A DNA stretch of 24,094 nt from positions 1 to 24,094 of IMG/VR virus record IMGVR_UViG_3300042945_003483; one strand, written 5' to 3'. Shown here piece after piece: positions 8,709 to 14,109 of this stretch. Both the position numbers and the translations under genes were made by a program. Source of the DNA: a virus. Under the pieces are notes generated by a model that saw nothing but the letters and a program-made list of their open reading frames with translations, made no database searches and was not told the DNA's origin. Position 1 is the stretch's first letter, and each line of letters opens with the position of its first letter.

Positions 8709-8876
8709 TCAGAACAATTTATTGCTTGCTTTGCCCAATTCTTTCCTGACCAAAGCTTTTTGATCCAATGGCAAACTCTTAACCCACCAATCCCTTTCTC
8801 TTGGCGATGGGAAGCTATTCCACACTTTCATCAAAGCTTGGGTCTTGTCTTCTTCTGTACCTTTGTATGATTTCAT
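8709..8876 (-). CDS. Small unknown protein (55 aa)
   Basis: A short open frame from ATG 8876 to a TGA ending at 8709 encodes 55 residues. It is soluble, basic and helical in look (EEDKTQALMKVWNSFPSPRE, then WWVKSLPLDQKALVRKEL). It fills an otherwise empty 180-base stretch between the DUF1376-like gene and the 133-residue gene, on the same strand, with an 11-base gap upstream. The sequence has sensible amino-acid composition with Trp and Lys and no low complexity, which supports a real gene. I do not recognise the family. Confidence 0.6.
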   Translation of the reverse strand: MKSYKGTEEDKTQALMKVWNSFPSPRERDWWVKSLPLDQKALVRKELGKASNKLF

Positions 8877-8887
8877 AAAGTTTGGGG

Positions 8888-9349
8888 TTAGGACTCGTAA
8901 AGGTCGTCTAAGCTCTGGAAAGTTCTCGCGTCTAAGACTTCTATAGGATTAATAAGTTCTTTATCTTTATCTTCATCTTTAACTCGCGTGCATTCATCCG
9001 GCATTTGATTTGGCATATGCGGTGGCATACTTTTGGCCCATCTTTTGTTTGCTCTTTCAGTTTGACGCAGCTTAAATACCTCTCTTTCCATCATTACCTC
9101 CCGCATTTTCTTGTTAAAATAGGTTCCGTCAATATCAACTTCGAATTTAAGTCGTACCACTTCTATATCCGAATCGATGCCACCGCATGCTTTTCGCATA
9201 ACTGCATCGGTGATTTTAATTCCTTGGTGTTGTAAAGTCATTAAATCTACAAAGCATCCTTTCTGGGCTTGTGTCATTGCGTATGTTCCCATCATCCAAT
9301 CTTCTGAGTAGAAAAGGAAACATGGATCTTTTTTCTTGTCTTTCTTCAT
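8888..9349 (-). CDS. DUF1376/YdaU-like replication-associated protein
   Basis: A 153-residue protein from ATG 9349, overlapping the winged-helix-like gene by four bases (ATGA). After a lysine-rich start, residues 8-40 read DPCFLFYSEDWMMGTY then MTQAQKGCFVDLMTLQHQ. This is the familiar N-terminal pattern of DUF1376/YdaU-like proteins, found next to replication initiators and helicase loaders in phages. A second helical stretch (FNKKMREVMMEREVFKLRQT) precedes a charged, probably disordered tail. It may act as a small replisome organiser together with the coupled upstream gene. A structural role is unlikely. Family level is fairly sure, activity is not. Confidence 0.65.
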   Translation of the reverse strand: MKKDKKKDPCFLFYSEDWMMGTYAMTQAQKGCFVDLMTLQHQGIKITDAVMRKACGGIDSDIEVVRLKFEVDIDGTYFNKKMREVMMEREVFKLRQTERANKRWAKSMPPHMPNQMPDECTRVKDEDKDKELINPIEVLDARTFQSLDDLYES

Positions 9350-9651
9350 AGTTCGAAAATATCTTTTTTTATTTCTGGGGTCGGTGAATTTTCAACTTTT
9401 TTGCTTCGGATTAGTCTACCACCGGTTCCTACAATTTGTTCAATTAAACCGAGGGACTCCAACCGAAGTAGGGATAGTAAGATCTCCCCGTCTCCTACTC
9501 CAAAAAAAGAAGCAAAGAAACCATCCTTGGCGAAGCATGGTCTGCCCTTTAGTTCCCAATCCTTGATGTAAGAAAGAATTAATTTGTCCAGCAAATCCAA
9601 CCGCGGATCCGCCATGACTGCAAAGTTAAATGCAATAAGTCTGTGTGCCAT
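9346..9651 (-). CDS. Winged-helix-like protein, possible replication or regulatory factor
   Basis: A 101-residue protein from ATG 9651. Residues 18-75 look like a winged helix: LDLLDKLILSYIKDWE, then a turn, then DGEILLSLLRLESLGLIEQI, and a basic strand GTGGRLIRSKK. This arrangement is typical of phage replication initiator N-termini and helix-turn-helix regulators. It is coupled by a 4-base overlap to the DUF1376-like gene, so both probably act in the same DNA process. A second protein with the same apparent layout is encoded at 11632-11949. No catalytic motif is visible. Confidence 0.6.
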   Translation of the reverse strand: MAHRLIAFNFAVMADPRLDLLDKLILSYIKDWELKGRPCFAKDGFFASFFGVGDGEILLSLLRLESLGLIEQIVGTGGRLIRSKKVENSPTPEIKKDIFEL

Positions 9652-9667
9652 GTCGTAAAATTAAGGA

Positions 9668-10237
9668 CTACCAACGTCTTTTCTCTGATCCTTTGAGTCT
9701 TCTAACTTGACAAATCCAACCATCTCGGCTGGGCACGTCGGGTAAGCCTAAACGATAGGCCAACCAACCGTAAGACTTGCCCAATCTTTCCTCTACCTGT
9801 CTCTTGGATTCCAACCAAATGATCTCATCTGGATTGTGGATATTCCAAACTTTGTAGGTGTAAGCCTGGTCCTTTTTCACGTTGTAATCGTGATTGACCC
9901 ACTGCAGATTGCTCCAATGGTTGTTCGCTTTGTCGTTATCGATATGGTCAACCTCGGGAAAATCATGTGGGTTATCCACAAACATCGTCGCCACCAATCT
10001 GGCTATCCCCACGGTTTTTAGTCTGCATTTAGAGGGTTTACCTCCGGTAGCCAAATGAATAAACCAATAACCCGTTTTCGTTACTTTAGCGGCAAGGATG
10101 TGTCCATTGGGTTTGCGGGCAAAGCTTTTAACTCTGCCGTAGTTGGAAATCATGTACTTCTTTTCGTAACCCGGAATCCATTTGAAAATTTCCTGGTCTG
10201 AGTACTTCTGCATTAGTTGTGTGTAGTCTGCTAACAT
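9668..10237 (-). CDS. NUMOD4-HNH homing endonuclease
   Basis: A 189-residue protein from ATG 10237. Residues 17-42 (EIFKWIPGYEKKYMISNYGR then VKSF) are a clear NUMOD4 DNA-binding motif. Residues 78-115 give the HNH fold: ARLVATMFVDNP, then VDHIDNDKANN and NLQWV, with H98 and the Asn residues in place. The C-terminal part (ESKRQVEERLGKSYGWLAYR) resembles a NUMOD1-like helix-turn-helix. Such free-standing enzymes cut related phage genomes and spread their own gene. It is flanked upstream by a terminator and an A/T-rich box and stops 17 bases before the next gene, so it looks like an independently transcribed insert. Confidence 0.9.
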   Translation of the reverse strand: MLADYTQLMQKYSDQEIFKWIPGYEKKYMISNYGRVKSFARKPNGHILAAKVTKTGYWFIHLATGGKPSKCRLKTVGIARLVATMFVDNPHDFPEVDHIDNDKANNHWSNLQWVNHDYNVKKDQAYTYKVWNIHNPDEIIWLESKRQVEERLGKSYGWLAYRLGLPDVPSRDGWICQVRRLKGSEKRRW

Positions 10238-10252
10238 AATCTATTTTTATGT

Positions 10253-10265
10253 ATATATATCATTT
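10253..10265 (-). promoter_or_regulatory. AAATGATATATAT box before HNH gene
   Basis: The minus strand carries AAATGATATATAT, ending 15 bases before ATG 10237. The same 13 bases occur on the plus strand at 15337-15349 in front of the glycosyltransferase. Candidate promoter core. Confidence 0.4.
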
Positions 10266-10286
10266 GAATACAAAAAAATTTCGCAC

Positions 10287-10316
10287 AAAAAAGGCCAGAC
10301 TTTTTTTTGTCTGGCC
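10287..10316 (-). terminator. Intrinsic terminator
   Basis: On the minus strand GGCCAGAC, an 8-A loop and GTCTGGCC form an 8-bp G/C-rich stem (10293-10316) followed by six T residues (10292-10287). It lies 8 bases after the stop of the CxxC gene and separates that operon from the HNH gene. Confidence 0.85.
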
Positions 10317-10324
10317 CTAGGGTT

Positions 10325-10525
10325 TTATTGACTAATTTTTTTGGCCAGGTTTCTGACCCGAGATATAACCGCTCTGCGACATGATCCACAGCCCGTATCT
10401 CGATTGTTGAGTCCATTGGCTTCGTTATCGATCTCGTAAGCCAAGGCCATTTCTTCAGGAGTCCACGTCCTTCTCTCCGGAGTGAACTTACTGAGATTTG
10501 CTTGTAATTTTTCTTGCCAAGTCAT
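10325..10525 (-). CDS. Small CxxC protein (66 aa)
   Basis: A 66-residue protein. The ATG at 10525 is preferred over an in-frame upstream start at 10555, because it leaves a one-base gap to the previous stop, like most junctions here. The C-terminal third reads TGCGSCRRAVISRVRNLAKK, with C46 and C49 followed by a basic helix. I associate this small-protein pattern with Bacteroidota phages, but with no known role. The cysteine pair could bind metal or be redox-active. It is the last gene before the terminator at 10287-10316. Confidence 0.6.
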   Translation of the reverse strand: MTWQEKLQANLSKFTPERRTWTPEEMALAYEIDNEANGLNNRDTGCGSCRRAVISRVRNLAKKISQ

Positions 10526-10526
10526 A

Positions 10527-10796
10527 TTAGAAAATGTTAGTGTGAATCTTGTCAAACTCGTTGGTTATCAAACCAATCGCTGGCGCTGCTATCAGCGACA
10601 GTATCACCGGTTGGTAAAACACCCAGAACAGGATTATCATTCCCAGCCAAGTCCCCAGACACGTCGCGCAGTTCAGCGGAGGCCTTTCGAGGCTTAGTTT
10701 TCTTAGAATCCACCGATAAGGCTTCGACTGTAGGACAGGAGGTATCGCCATTGCTATCAGCAGGCACTGCAGGATTAGGTTGATCATTAATTCCAT
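10527..10796 (-). CDS. Small membrane protein with CxxC motif (89 aa)
   Basis: An 89-residue protein from ATG 10796. Hydrophobic stretches at about 5-23, 47-61 and 63-79 predict two or three membrane spans, separated by a basic loop (SKPYRWILRKLSLER). The second span begins at NCATCLGTWLG, with C43 and C46, a layout seen in small phage membrane proteins of unknown role. A holin or inner-membrane exclusion protein is possible, but nothing shows it. For 245 bases the gene is overlapped by another frame on the same strand (10552-10923). The adjacent downstream gene also carries a CxxC. Confidence 0.55.
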   Translation of the reverse strand: MELMINLILQCLLIAMAIPPVLQSKPYRWILRKLSLERPPLNCATCLGTWLGMIILFWVFYQPVILSLIAAPAIGLITNEFDKIHTNIF

Positions 10797-10923
10797 CGAG
10801 TAAGATTATTTTAGTTGAGGGGTCTATGTGATTGGCATAGGCCATTTTAGAAATGTCTCTGTCCAAGTTGTGCGGAGCAGAAACGAATTTAATTTCGGAG
10901 TTTTCAAATTTCCAGGTTATCAT
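10552..10923 (-). CDS. Unknown protein overlapping the membrane gene (123 aa)
   Basis: This frame starts at ATG 10923 (a TTG at 10935 is an alternative) and overlaps the preceding small basic gene by 20 bases. The first 45 residues (ITWKFENSEIKFV, then a helix and KIILLDGIND) look like a small folded domain. The rest is Pro/Ser/Asp-rich and likely disordered, and is exactly the part that overlaps the membrane gene at 10527-10796 in a shifted frame. The unique 127-base part would otherwise be an unexplained gap, which favours a real gene. The tail may be a by-product of the overlap, or a sequencing frameshift might have lengthened the frame. I do not recognise the family. Confidence 0.45.
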   Translation of the reverse strand: MITWKFENSEIKFVSAPHNLDRDISKMAYANHIDPSTKIILLDGINDQPNPAVPADSNGDTSCPTVEALSVDSKKTKPRKASAELRDVSGDLAGNDNPVLGVLPTGDTVADSSASDWFDNQRV

Positions 10924-11137
10924 AGTGTTGTACAATTTCTTTTATGTCAGGAGTGGGAGTCAACATGATGCCTCCACCTTGTGGCTGAGAATGAGTGGGA
11001 GCTGGAGGTTGCAAGGTTTCGAAAGCTGTCTCGAGCTCAGCTACCCACTTCTTGACGTTCTTCCTTCGGGCTTGGATTTCATTTCTCCTGGCCTGAGCTT
11101 TTTTCTTTTGTGATTTACGATTACGTGATACTGGCAT
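10904..11137 (-). CDS. Small basic protein (77 aa)
   Basis: A 77-residue protein from ATG 11137, overlapping the stop of the sigma-like gene by one base (TAATG). The N-terminal 30 residues are extremely rich in Lys and Arg (RNRKSQKKKAQARRNEIQ), followed by a short helix (WVAELETAFETL) and a Pro/Gln/Gly-rich tail. The basic arm suggests nucleic-acid binding. Coupling to the sigma-like gene hints at a shared regulatory role, but this is inference. I do not recognise a named family. Confidence 0.55.
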   Translation of the reverse strand: MPVSRNRKSQKKKAQARRNEIQARRKNVKKWVAELETAFETLQPPAPTHSQPQGGGIMLTPTPDIKEIVQHYDNLEI

Positions 11138-11622
11138 TACAGATTTTTCTTTATGTGTTTTCTGATTCGGTTTATGCTAAGAGAAATAGAAGTGCGAGGG
11201 ATTCCAGTGGCACGGGCAAGAGAAGAAATAGTGTGATTCTCTTCCATGAATATTTCAAATAATTTACGGTCGTACCAATTAAGGAGTTGTAACTCTTCGC
11301 GGATTTTATCCGCCATGGCAGTGATATCTTCTTCTTCATCTGGTATTTCACCTACAGATTCTATCTCAATATCATCGGAAGGTTTTCTGTAAGTATGATA
11401 AAAAGGCGAGGTGACAGACTTCCACTGCGTCATCATAATCCTGACACAGTAGAACCTACCACCTCCGGATTCCACGATGGATTCAACATCCCTCTTCCTC
11501 AGAAATTCATCCAGAGTGTAGTGGAGTAGTTCTTCGCTCAGAGGGTCGTTACCACTGATGCGCTCCGCCGCCTCTTTGAGAGCAAGGTAGTTATCATTAA
11601 CAAACTCTTCTATAGCTCCCAA
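11137..11622 (-). CDS. Sigma-factor-like DNA-binding protein
   Basis: A 161-residue protein, starting at a TTG (11622) because the only in-frame codons between it and the previous stop are CCT AAA ACT. The C-terminus (residues 113-160: LLNWYDRKLFEIFMEE, then TISSLARATGIPRTSISLSI and NRIRKHIKK) is a good sigma-70 region 4-type helix-turn-helix. The N-terminal part (about 5-70) is helical and includes EELLHYTLDEFL, loosely like region 2. Related small sigma-like proteins occur in Bacteroidota phages. It could direct host polymerase to late phage promoters such as the CATACTTAC boxes, although this is not shown. It could equally be a packaging or replication DNA-binding factor. Confidence 0.6.
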   Translation of the reverse strand: MGAIEEFVNDNYLALKEAAERISGNDPLSEELLHYTLDEFLRKRDVESIVESGGGRFYCVRIMMTQWKSVTSPFYHTYRKPSDDIEIESVGEIPDEEEDITAMADKIREELQLLNWYDRKLFEIFMEENHTISSLARATGIPRTSISLSINRIRKHIKKNL

Positions 11623-11631
11623 AGTTTTAGG

Positions 11632-11949
11632 TTAAACTTCGACATCCATAATTCCTTCGAAGGAATCACAGGGATTAGGTTGACCTGGTATGTTGATGGA
11701 GAGACATCTGGCGCCCTGCCACTTCTCGTGGACATGAATCCATTCTCTGACTCTTAGTAGTTGGATAACCTCATCAACAAAACTTGGGGTCCATCCAAAT
11801 TTTCCAGCGATCCATTCGTTGGTTAGGTCGCAACACTCTTGTCGAATCGTGAAGGAAAAAATGAGGTTCAGCACGATCTTCTCTGGATAATTCAGAGATT
11901 CATCCTGCCAAAGGAAAGGATCAATTCTTAAAAGGATTGCTTGCTCCAT
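11632..11949 (-). CDS. Second winged-helix-like protein (105 aa)
   Basis: A 105-residue protein from ATG 11949, overlapping the previous stop by one base. The order of elements, LNYPEKIVLNLIFSFT, LTNEWIAGKFGWTPSFVDEV, LLRVREWIHVHEKW, then a strand, is that of a winged helix, as in phage replication initiators. It is similar in layout to the protein at 9346-9651, although identity is low by eye. It lies directly upstream of the sigma-like gene in the same reading frame. A regulatory or replication role is likely; the DNA target is unknown. Confidence 0.55.
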   Translation of the reverse strand: MEQAILLRIDPFLWQDESLNYPEKIVLNLIFSFTIRQECCDLTNEWIAGKFGWTPSFVDEVIQLLRVREWIHVHEKWQGARCLSINIPGQPNPCDSFEGIMDVEV

Positions 11950-12179
11950 TAGTATTCTACGTAGACTGTACCGGGTAAAGTTGCATTAACCAATTCCTCC
12001 AGACTACACAGGGTCTTAATCTGGTTGTCCTTTCTGGCGGGGTCATGTAGTTTCAGGCATACCTTTCCGGAGGCTGAAATTGTGATGTCTTGGATAAGGT
12101 ATTCTATTCCTTCGATAACGAGGTAGTTCCCTTCTGGTTTGTGGCTGCGCTTTGTTTGGCGCTCAATTACGAATCCCAT
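11949..12179 (-). CDS. Unknown small protein (76 aa)
   Basis: A 76-residue protein from ATG 12179, whose stop overlaps the next start by one base. It has a basic N-terminus (ERQTKRSHKPEGNY) and alternating beta strands (LVIEGIEYLIQDITI, GKVCLKLHDP), suggesting a small beta-barrel or SH3-like fold. I do not recognise it. The 13-base overlap with the preceding gene and the coupling downstream place it in the same operon as the winged-helix and sigma-like genes. Confidence 0.5.
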   Translation of the reverse strand: MGFVIERQTKRSHKPEGNYLVIEGIEYLIQDITISASGKVCLKLHDPARKDNQIKTLCSLEELVNATLPGTVYVEY

Positions 12180-12349
12180 TTTTTAAAAATTTGTTTGTGG
12201 TCTATTAGCATTTCGAACGGACATAATTCAACCTCGACGAACTCTCCGCTCCCAATATTTTGGAAAATAAGAACGATAGTTTCTTCGGCGAGGTAGCCAG
12301 AGACCACTTCCCAAAGTCCGTCTCTGCCATGAATTGTGTATTGTCCCAT
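12167..12349 (-). CDS. Unknown small protein (60 aa)
   Basis: A 60-residue protein from ATG 12349, three bases after the HNH-like gene stops and overlapping the next gene by 13 bases. The sequence is beta-rich (WEVVSGYLAEETIVLIFQNI, then EFVEVEL), like a small barrel, with an aromatic, basic C-terminus. A competing 72-residue frame at 12205-12423 has no junction with its neighbours and was set aside. Family and function are unknown. Confidence 0.5.
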   Translation of the reverse strand: MGQYTIHGRDGLWEVVSGYLAEETIVLIFQNIGSGEFVEVELCPFEMLIDHKQIFKKWDS

Positions 12350-12352
12350 GGC

Positions 12353-13036
12353 TTATATATCTTTTTCATCTCTGATTTTTTTAAGCCAGTACTGAACAGT
12401 GGTTCTTTTGAGCTCCAACTCAACGGCTATGGCTCGACTTCCCATTCCTGTATCCATCAGTTTTCTGATTTCTTGCATACGCTTATGGGATTGGGTTTTG
12501 TAAGCACCTCTGGTTTTCGGTGGCACGTATTCTCCCTGATAATGCTTTTCCCATTTCACATACAATTCGTAGGGAAGATCCATGATCTTCCAATAGTCCT
12601 TAGGATCTATTCCACGGGCGACTATAAAGGGCAAACGGGAATCCATGTAATCCAGAGTGGCTTTCCAAAATTGTTTACGGGCTTGGAAGTGCTGTTTAAA
12701 TTCCTCGGTCCTGCTCCGGAAACCGACCAAATTCTCATAACGGAAATCACAAAGATTGCCGTCCCGATGAAAGAAGATGTAGTGCTTATGTGAAAAGCCT
12801 TCGTAGCAATCCATGACTATTTTTTCTCTGGTTCCAATCCAATCTGCTTTCCCGTTCCAGACCATTTTGATTTTACTCTGGTTTGTGCAGGTATAAACCT
12901 CCTCATCATATTCGATTACTCCGAGTTGATTGCACTGCAGTGGTAGGATAGGATGTCTGAACCAAACCTCTTTTTCATCTTTATCCAGAAGAGGTGGAAA
13001 GCATTCGAAGAAGTGTTTTGCTGGTGAGGCTTTCAC
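12353..13036 (-). CDS. HNH-like endonuclease with C-terminal helix-turn-helix
   Basis: A 227-residue protein with a GTG start at 13036. An in-frame TAG lies 9 bases upstream and no ATG precedes residue 58. Residues 84-105 (KHYIFFHRDGNLCDFRYENL) match the second half of the HNH motif, with H90 and N102. The Asn usually found after DGN-x-x is Asp at this position (D97), so activity is uncertain. Residues 185-222 form a recursion-type helix-turn-helix (RMQEIRKLMDTGMGSRAIAV, then KRTTVQYWLKKI). A homing endonuclease or a transposon-resolvase-like DNA binder is likely. It is preceded by a strong terminator, so it must have its own promoter or depend on readthrough. Confidence 0.65.
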   Translation of the reverse strand: MKASPAKHFFECFPPLLDKDEKEVWFRHPILPLQCNQLGVIEYDEEVYTCTNQSKIKMVWNGKADWIGTREKIVMDCYEGFSHKHYIFFHRDGNLCDFRYENLVGFRSRTEEFKQHFQARKQFWKATLDYMDSRLPFIVARGIDPKDYWKIMDLPYELYVKWEKHYQGEYVPPKTRGAYKTQSHKRMQEIRKLMDTGMGSRAIAVELELKRTTVQYWLKKIRDEKDI

Positions 13037-13058
13037 ACAATTCTATAGAACGAAATCT

Positions 13059-13092
13059 AAAAAAAATCCCGGGAAAAAAGACCCGGGATTTT
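13059..13092 (-). terminator. Strong intrinsic terminator
   Basis: On the minus strand AAAATCCCGGG, an 8-base loop and CCCGGGATTTT give an 11-bp stem (13063-13092), and eight T residues run through 13066-13059. It ends the portal-connector-membrane protein unit. Confidence 0.9.
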
Positions 13093-13093
13093 A

Positions 13094-13158
13094 AGAGCGA
13101 CCAAAAAAATAGAAGACAATGACAAACTCAATAACGAAGTGTTGAAAAAAGTCGCTCT
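13094..13158 (-). other. Long-range hairpin abutting the terminator
   Basis: AGAGCGAC at 13151-13158 (minus strand) pairs perfectly with GTCGCTCT at 13094-13101 across a 49-base loop, one base before the terminator stem. It lies between the membrane gene (stop at 13164) and the terminator. It may be an untranslated RNA structure or a 3' stabiliser, or chance. Confidence 0.35.
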
Positions 13159-13163
13159 CTTTT

Positions 13164-13409
13164 CTATATATTCTTTTTCCTCTTAGAAGTTTCGGATTTG
13201 CTTCTTAGGATTTTGTATTCGTTAATTACCTTAAGTATGGTCCAGACTACGGACACCCCACCAAGCAGAACCTTAATTGCAAGATCCCAATCCATCGCAG
13301 TCATTCCCAGGAATACTCCTGTGTTGACGTAGGGAACGGGATTATTTGCCAGCTTCTTGATTACTTCTATCGTGTCCTGCATTGAGGTAGTTCTTAAGTT
13401 TGATTTCAT
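13164..13409 (-). CDS. Single-span membrane protein, possible holin
   Basis: An 81-residue protein from ATG 13409 (a second ATG at 13382 gives 72 residues). One hydrophobic segment lies at about 43-64 (LAIKVLLGGVSVVWTILKVI), preceded by a Gly/Val-rich stretch (NTGVFLGM) and followed by a strongly basic tail (RSKSETSKRKKN). The topology fits small phage holins, but no lysin is adjacent. The location after the head-tail connector gene and before a terminator suggests late expression. Holin is a guess; a membrane anchor is an alternative. Confidence 0.5.
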   Translation of the reverse strand: MKSNLRTTSMQDTIEVIKKLANNPVPYVNTGVFLGMTAMDWDLAIKVLLGGVSVVWTILKVINEYKILRSKSETSKRKKNI

Positions 13410-13470
13410 TCTGTGCCGAAGGTTTGTAAACCTTACTTAGCCTTACACAAATTTTCTTAGGGGCTTTCAT
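13342..13470 (-). CDS. Possible 42-aa ORF coupled to connector gene
   Basis: An ATG at 13470 overlaps the connector stop by one base (TAATG), the junction type used repeatedly in this window. The encoded 42 residues begin KAPKKICVRLSKVYKPSAQ and overlap the membrane gene by 68 bases in another frame. The junction and basic composition favour it, the size and overlap count against it. Confidence 0.3.
   Translation of the reverse strand: MKAPKKICVRLSKVYKPSAQNEIKLKNYLNAGHDRSNQEAGK
13419..13434. promoter_or_regulatory. Near-perfect palindrome AAGGTTT-GT-AAACCTT
   Basis: Seven-base arms around two central bases, ten bases upstream of ATG 13409. Possible operator or small hairpin covering the start of the membrane gene. 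Confidence 0.25.
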
Positions 13471-14102
13471 TAGAATACGGTAGTATTGACATACGTATTT
13501 GGGAACAGACCTTCACAACAGTTGCCTCCATCATTGACCCAGTTCCGGGACACACCCCAACGCTTCTTCCAAGCGTAAGGCATAGAGGAAGTTACCAAAC
13601 CACCGTAGATAGGATCGGAATAACTTGGCATCATCCCGTCCGTAACTCTTTGACTGAAGTAAACTGGATAATCCGCCGGATGCAACTGGATCCACTCCAC
13701 CATACGGGTGGCATAAGTATTTCCTGTATCTCTGCACTGTTGCTGAAGGAACTGAAGTTCTTGCAAAGTTATAGAATCTGCATTCTCAGCAGTCGGGGAA
13801 AGAACCGATTTGTTGTAGATCTTGTATTTAAGATTTGGCAGGGACCTCATCAAACCCCACTGGATTAACGCCTTGGAAATATAGTTGTCAAGTAGGAATT
13901 GGTTGTTTGTGTTAACCGTTCCATTCAGAACCTGATCCTGAATACTGAAGTAGAATGTAGACCCTAAATAGAACTGTAGCTCTGTGTCCTGCGCTGTCAA
14001 AATTTGTGGCACGAGATCAGCGGGACTGACGTTCTGGTTTACTGTAGTAAAGTTTTTCAGTTTCTCTTCGGAAACGAAAAGTGCTATTTTTTGTGCTGAC
14101 AT
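13470..14102 (-). CDS. Head-tail connector (gp6-like / DUF6712-like)
   Basis: A 210-residue protein from ATG 14102, seven bases after the portal stop. The N-terminal half (PADLVPQILTAQDTELQFYL then GSTFYFSIQDQVL) resembles a helix-rich connector family of Bacteroidota phages that docks to the portal ring (gp6-like/DUF6712-like). A helix TLQELQFLQQQCRDTGNTY follows. The C-terminus is loop-rich with Cys, Trp and Tyr and could contact the tail. Location immediately after the portal fits a connector. Assignment is by pattern and order. Confidence 0.65.
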   Translation of the reverse strand: MSAQKIALFVSEEKLKNFTTVNQNVSPADLVPQILTAQDTELQFYLGSTFYFSIQDQVLNGTVNTNNQFLLDNYISKALIQWGLMRSLPNLKYKIYNKSVLSPTAENADSITLQELQFLQQQCRDTGNTYATRMVEWIQLHPADYPVYFSQRVTDGMMPSYSDPIYGGLVTSSMPYAWKKRWGVSRNWVNDGGNCCEGLFPNTYVNTTVF

Positions 14103-14109
14103 ATTCGTA

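Noticed and set aside
11389-11397. Fifth CATACTTAC copy as a promoter site.
   Set aside because: It is within the coding sequence of the sigma-like gene as codons His-Thr-Tyr, with no start codon close downstream.
12205-12423. 72-residue minus-strand frame overlapping the HNH-like gene end.
   Set aside because: It straddles the stop of the HNH-like gene and the real 60-residue gene in a different frame without a junction typical of this window.
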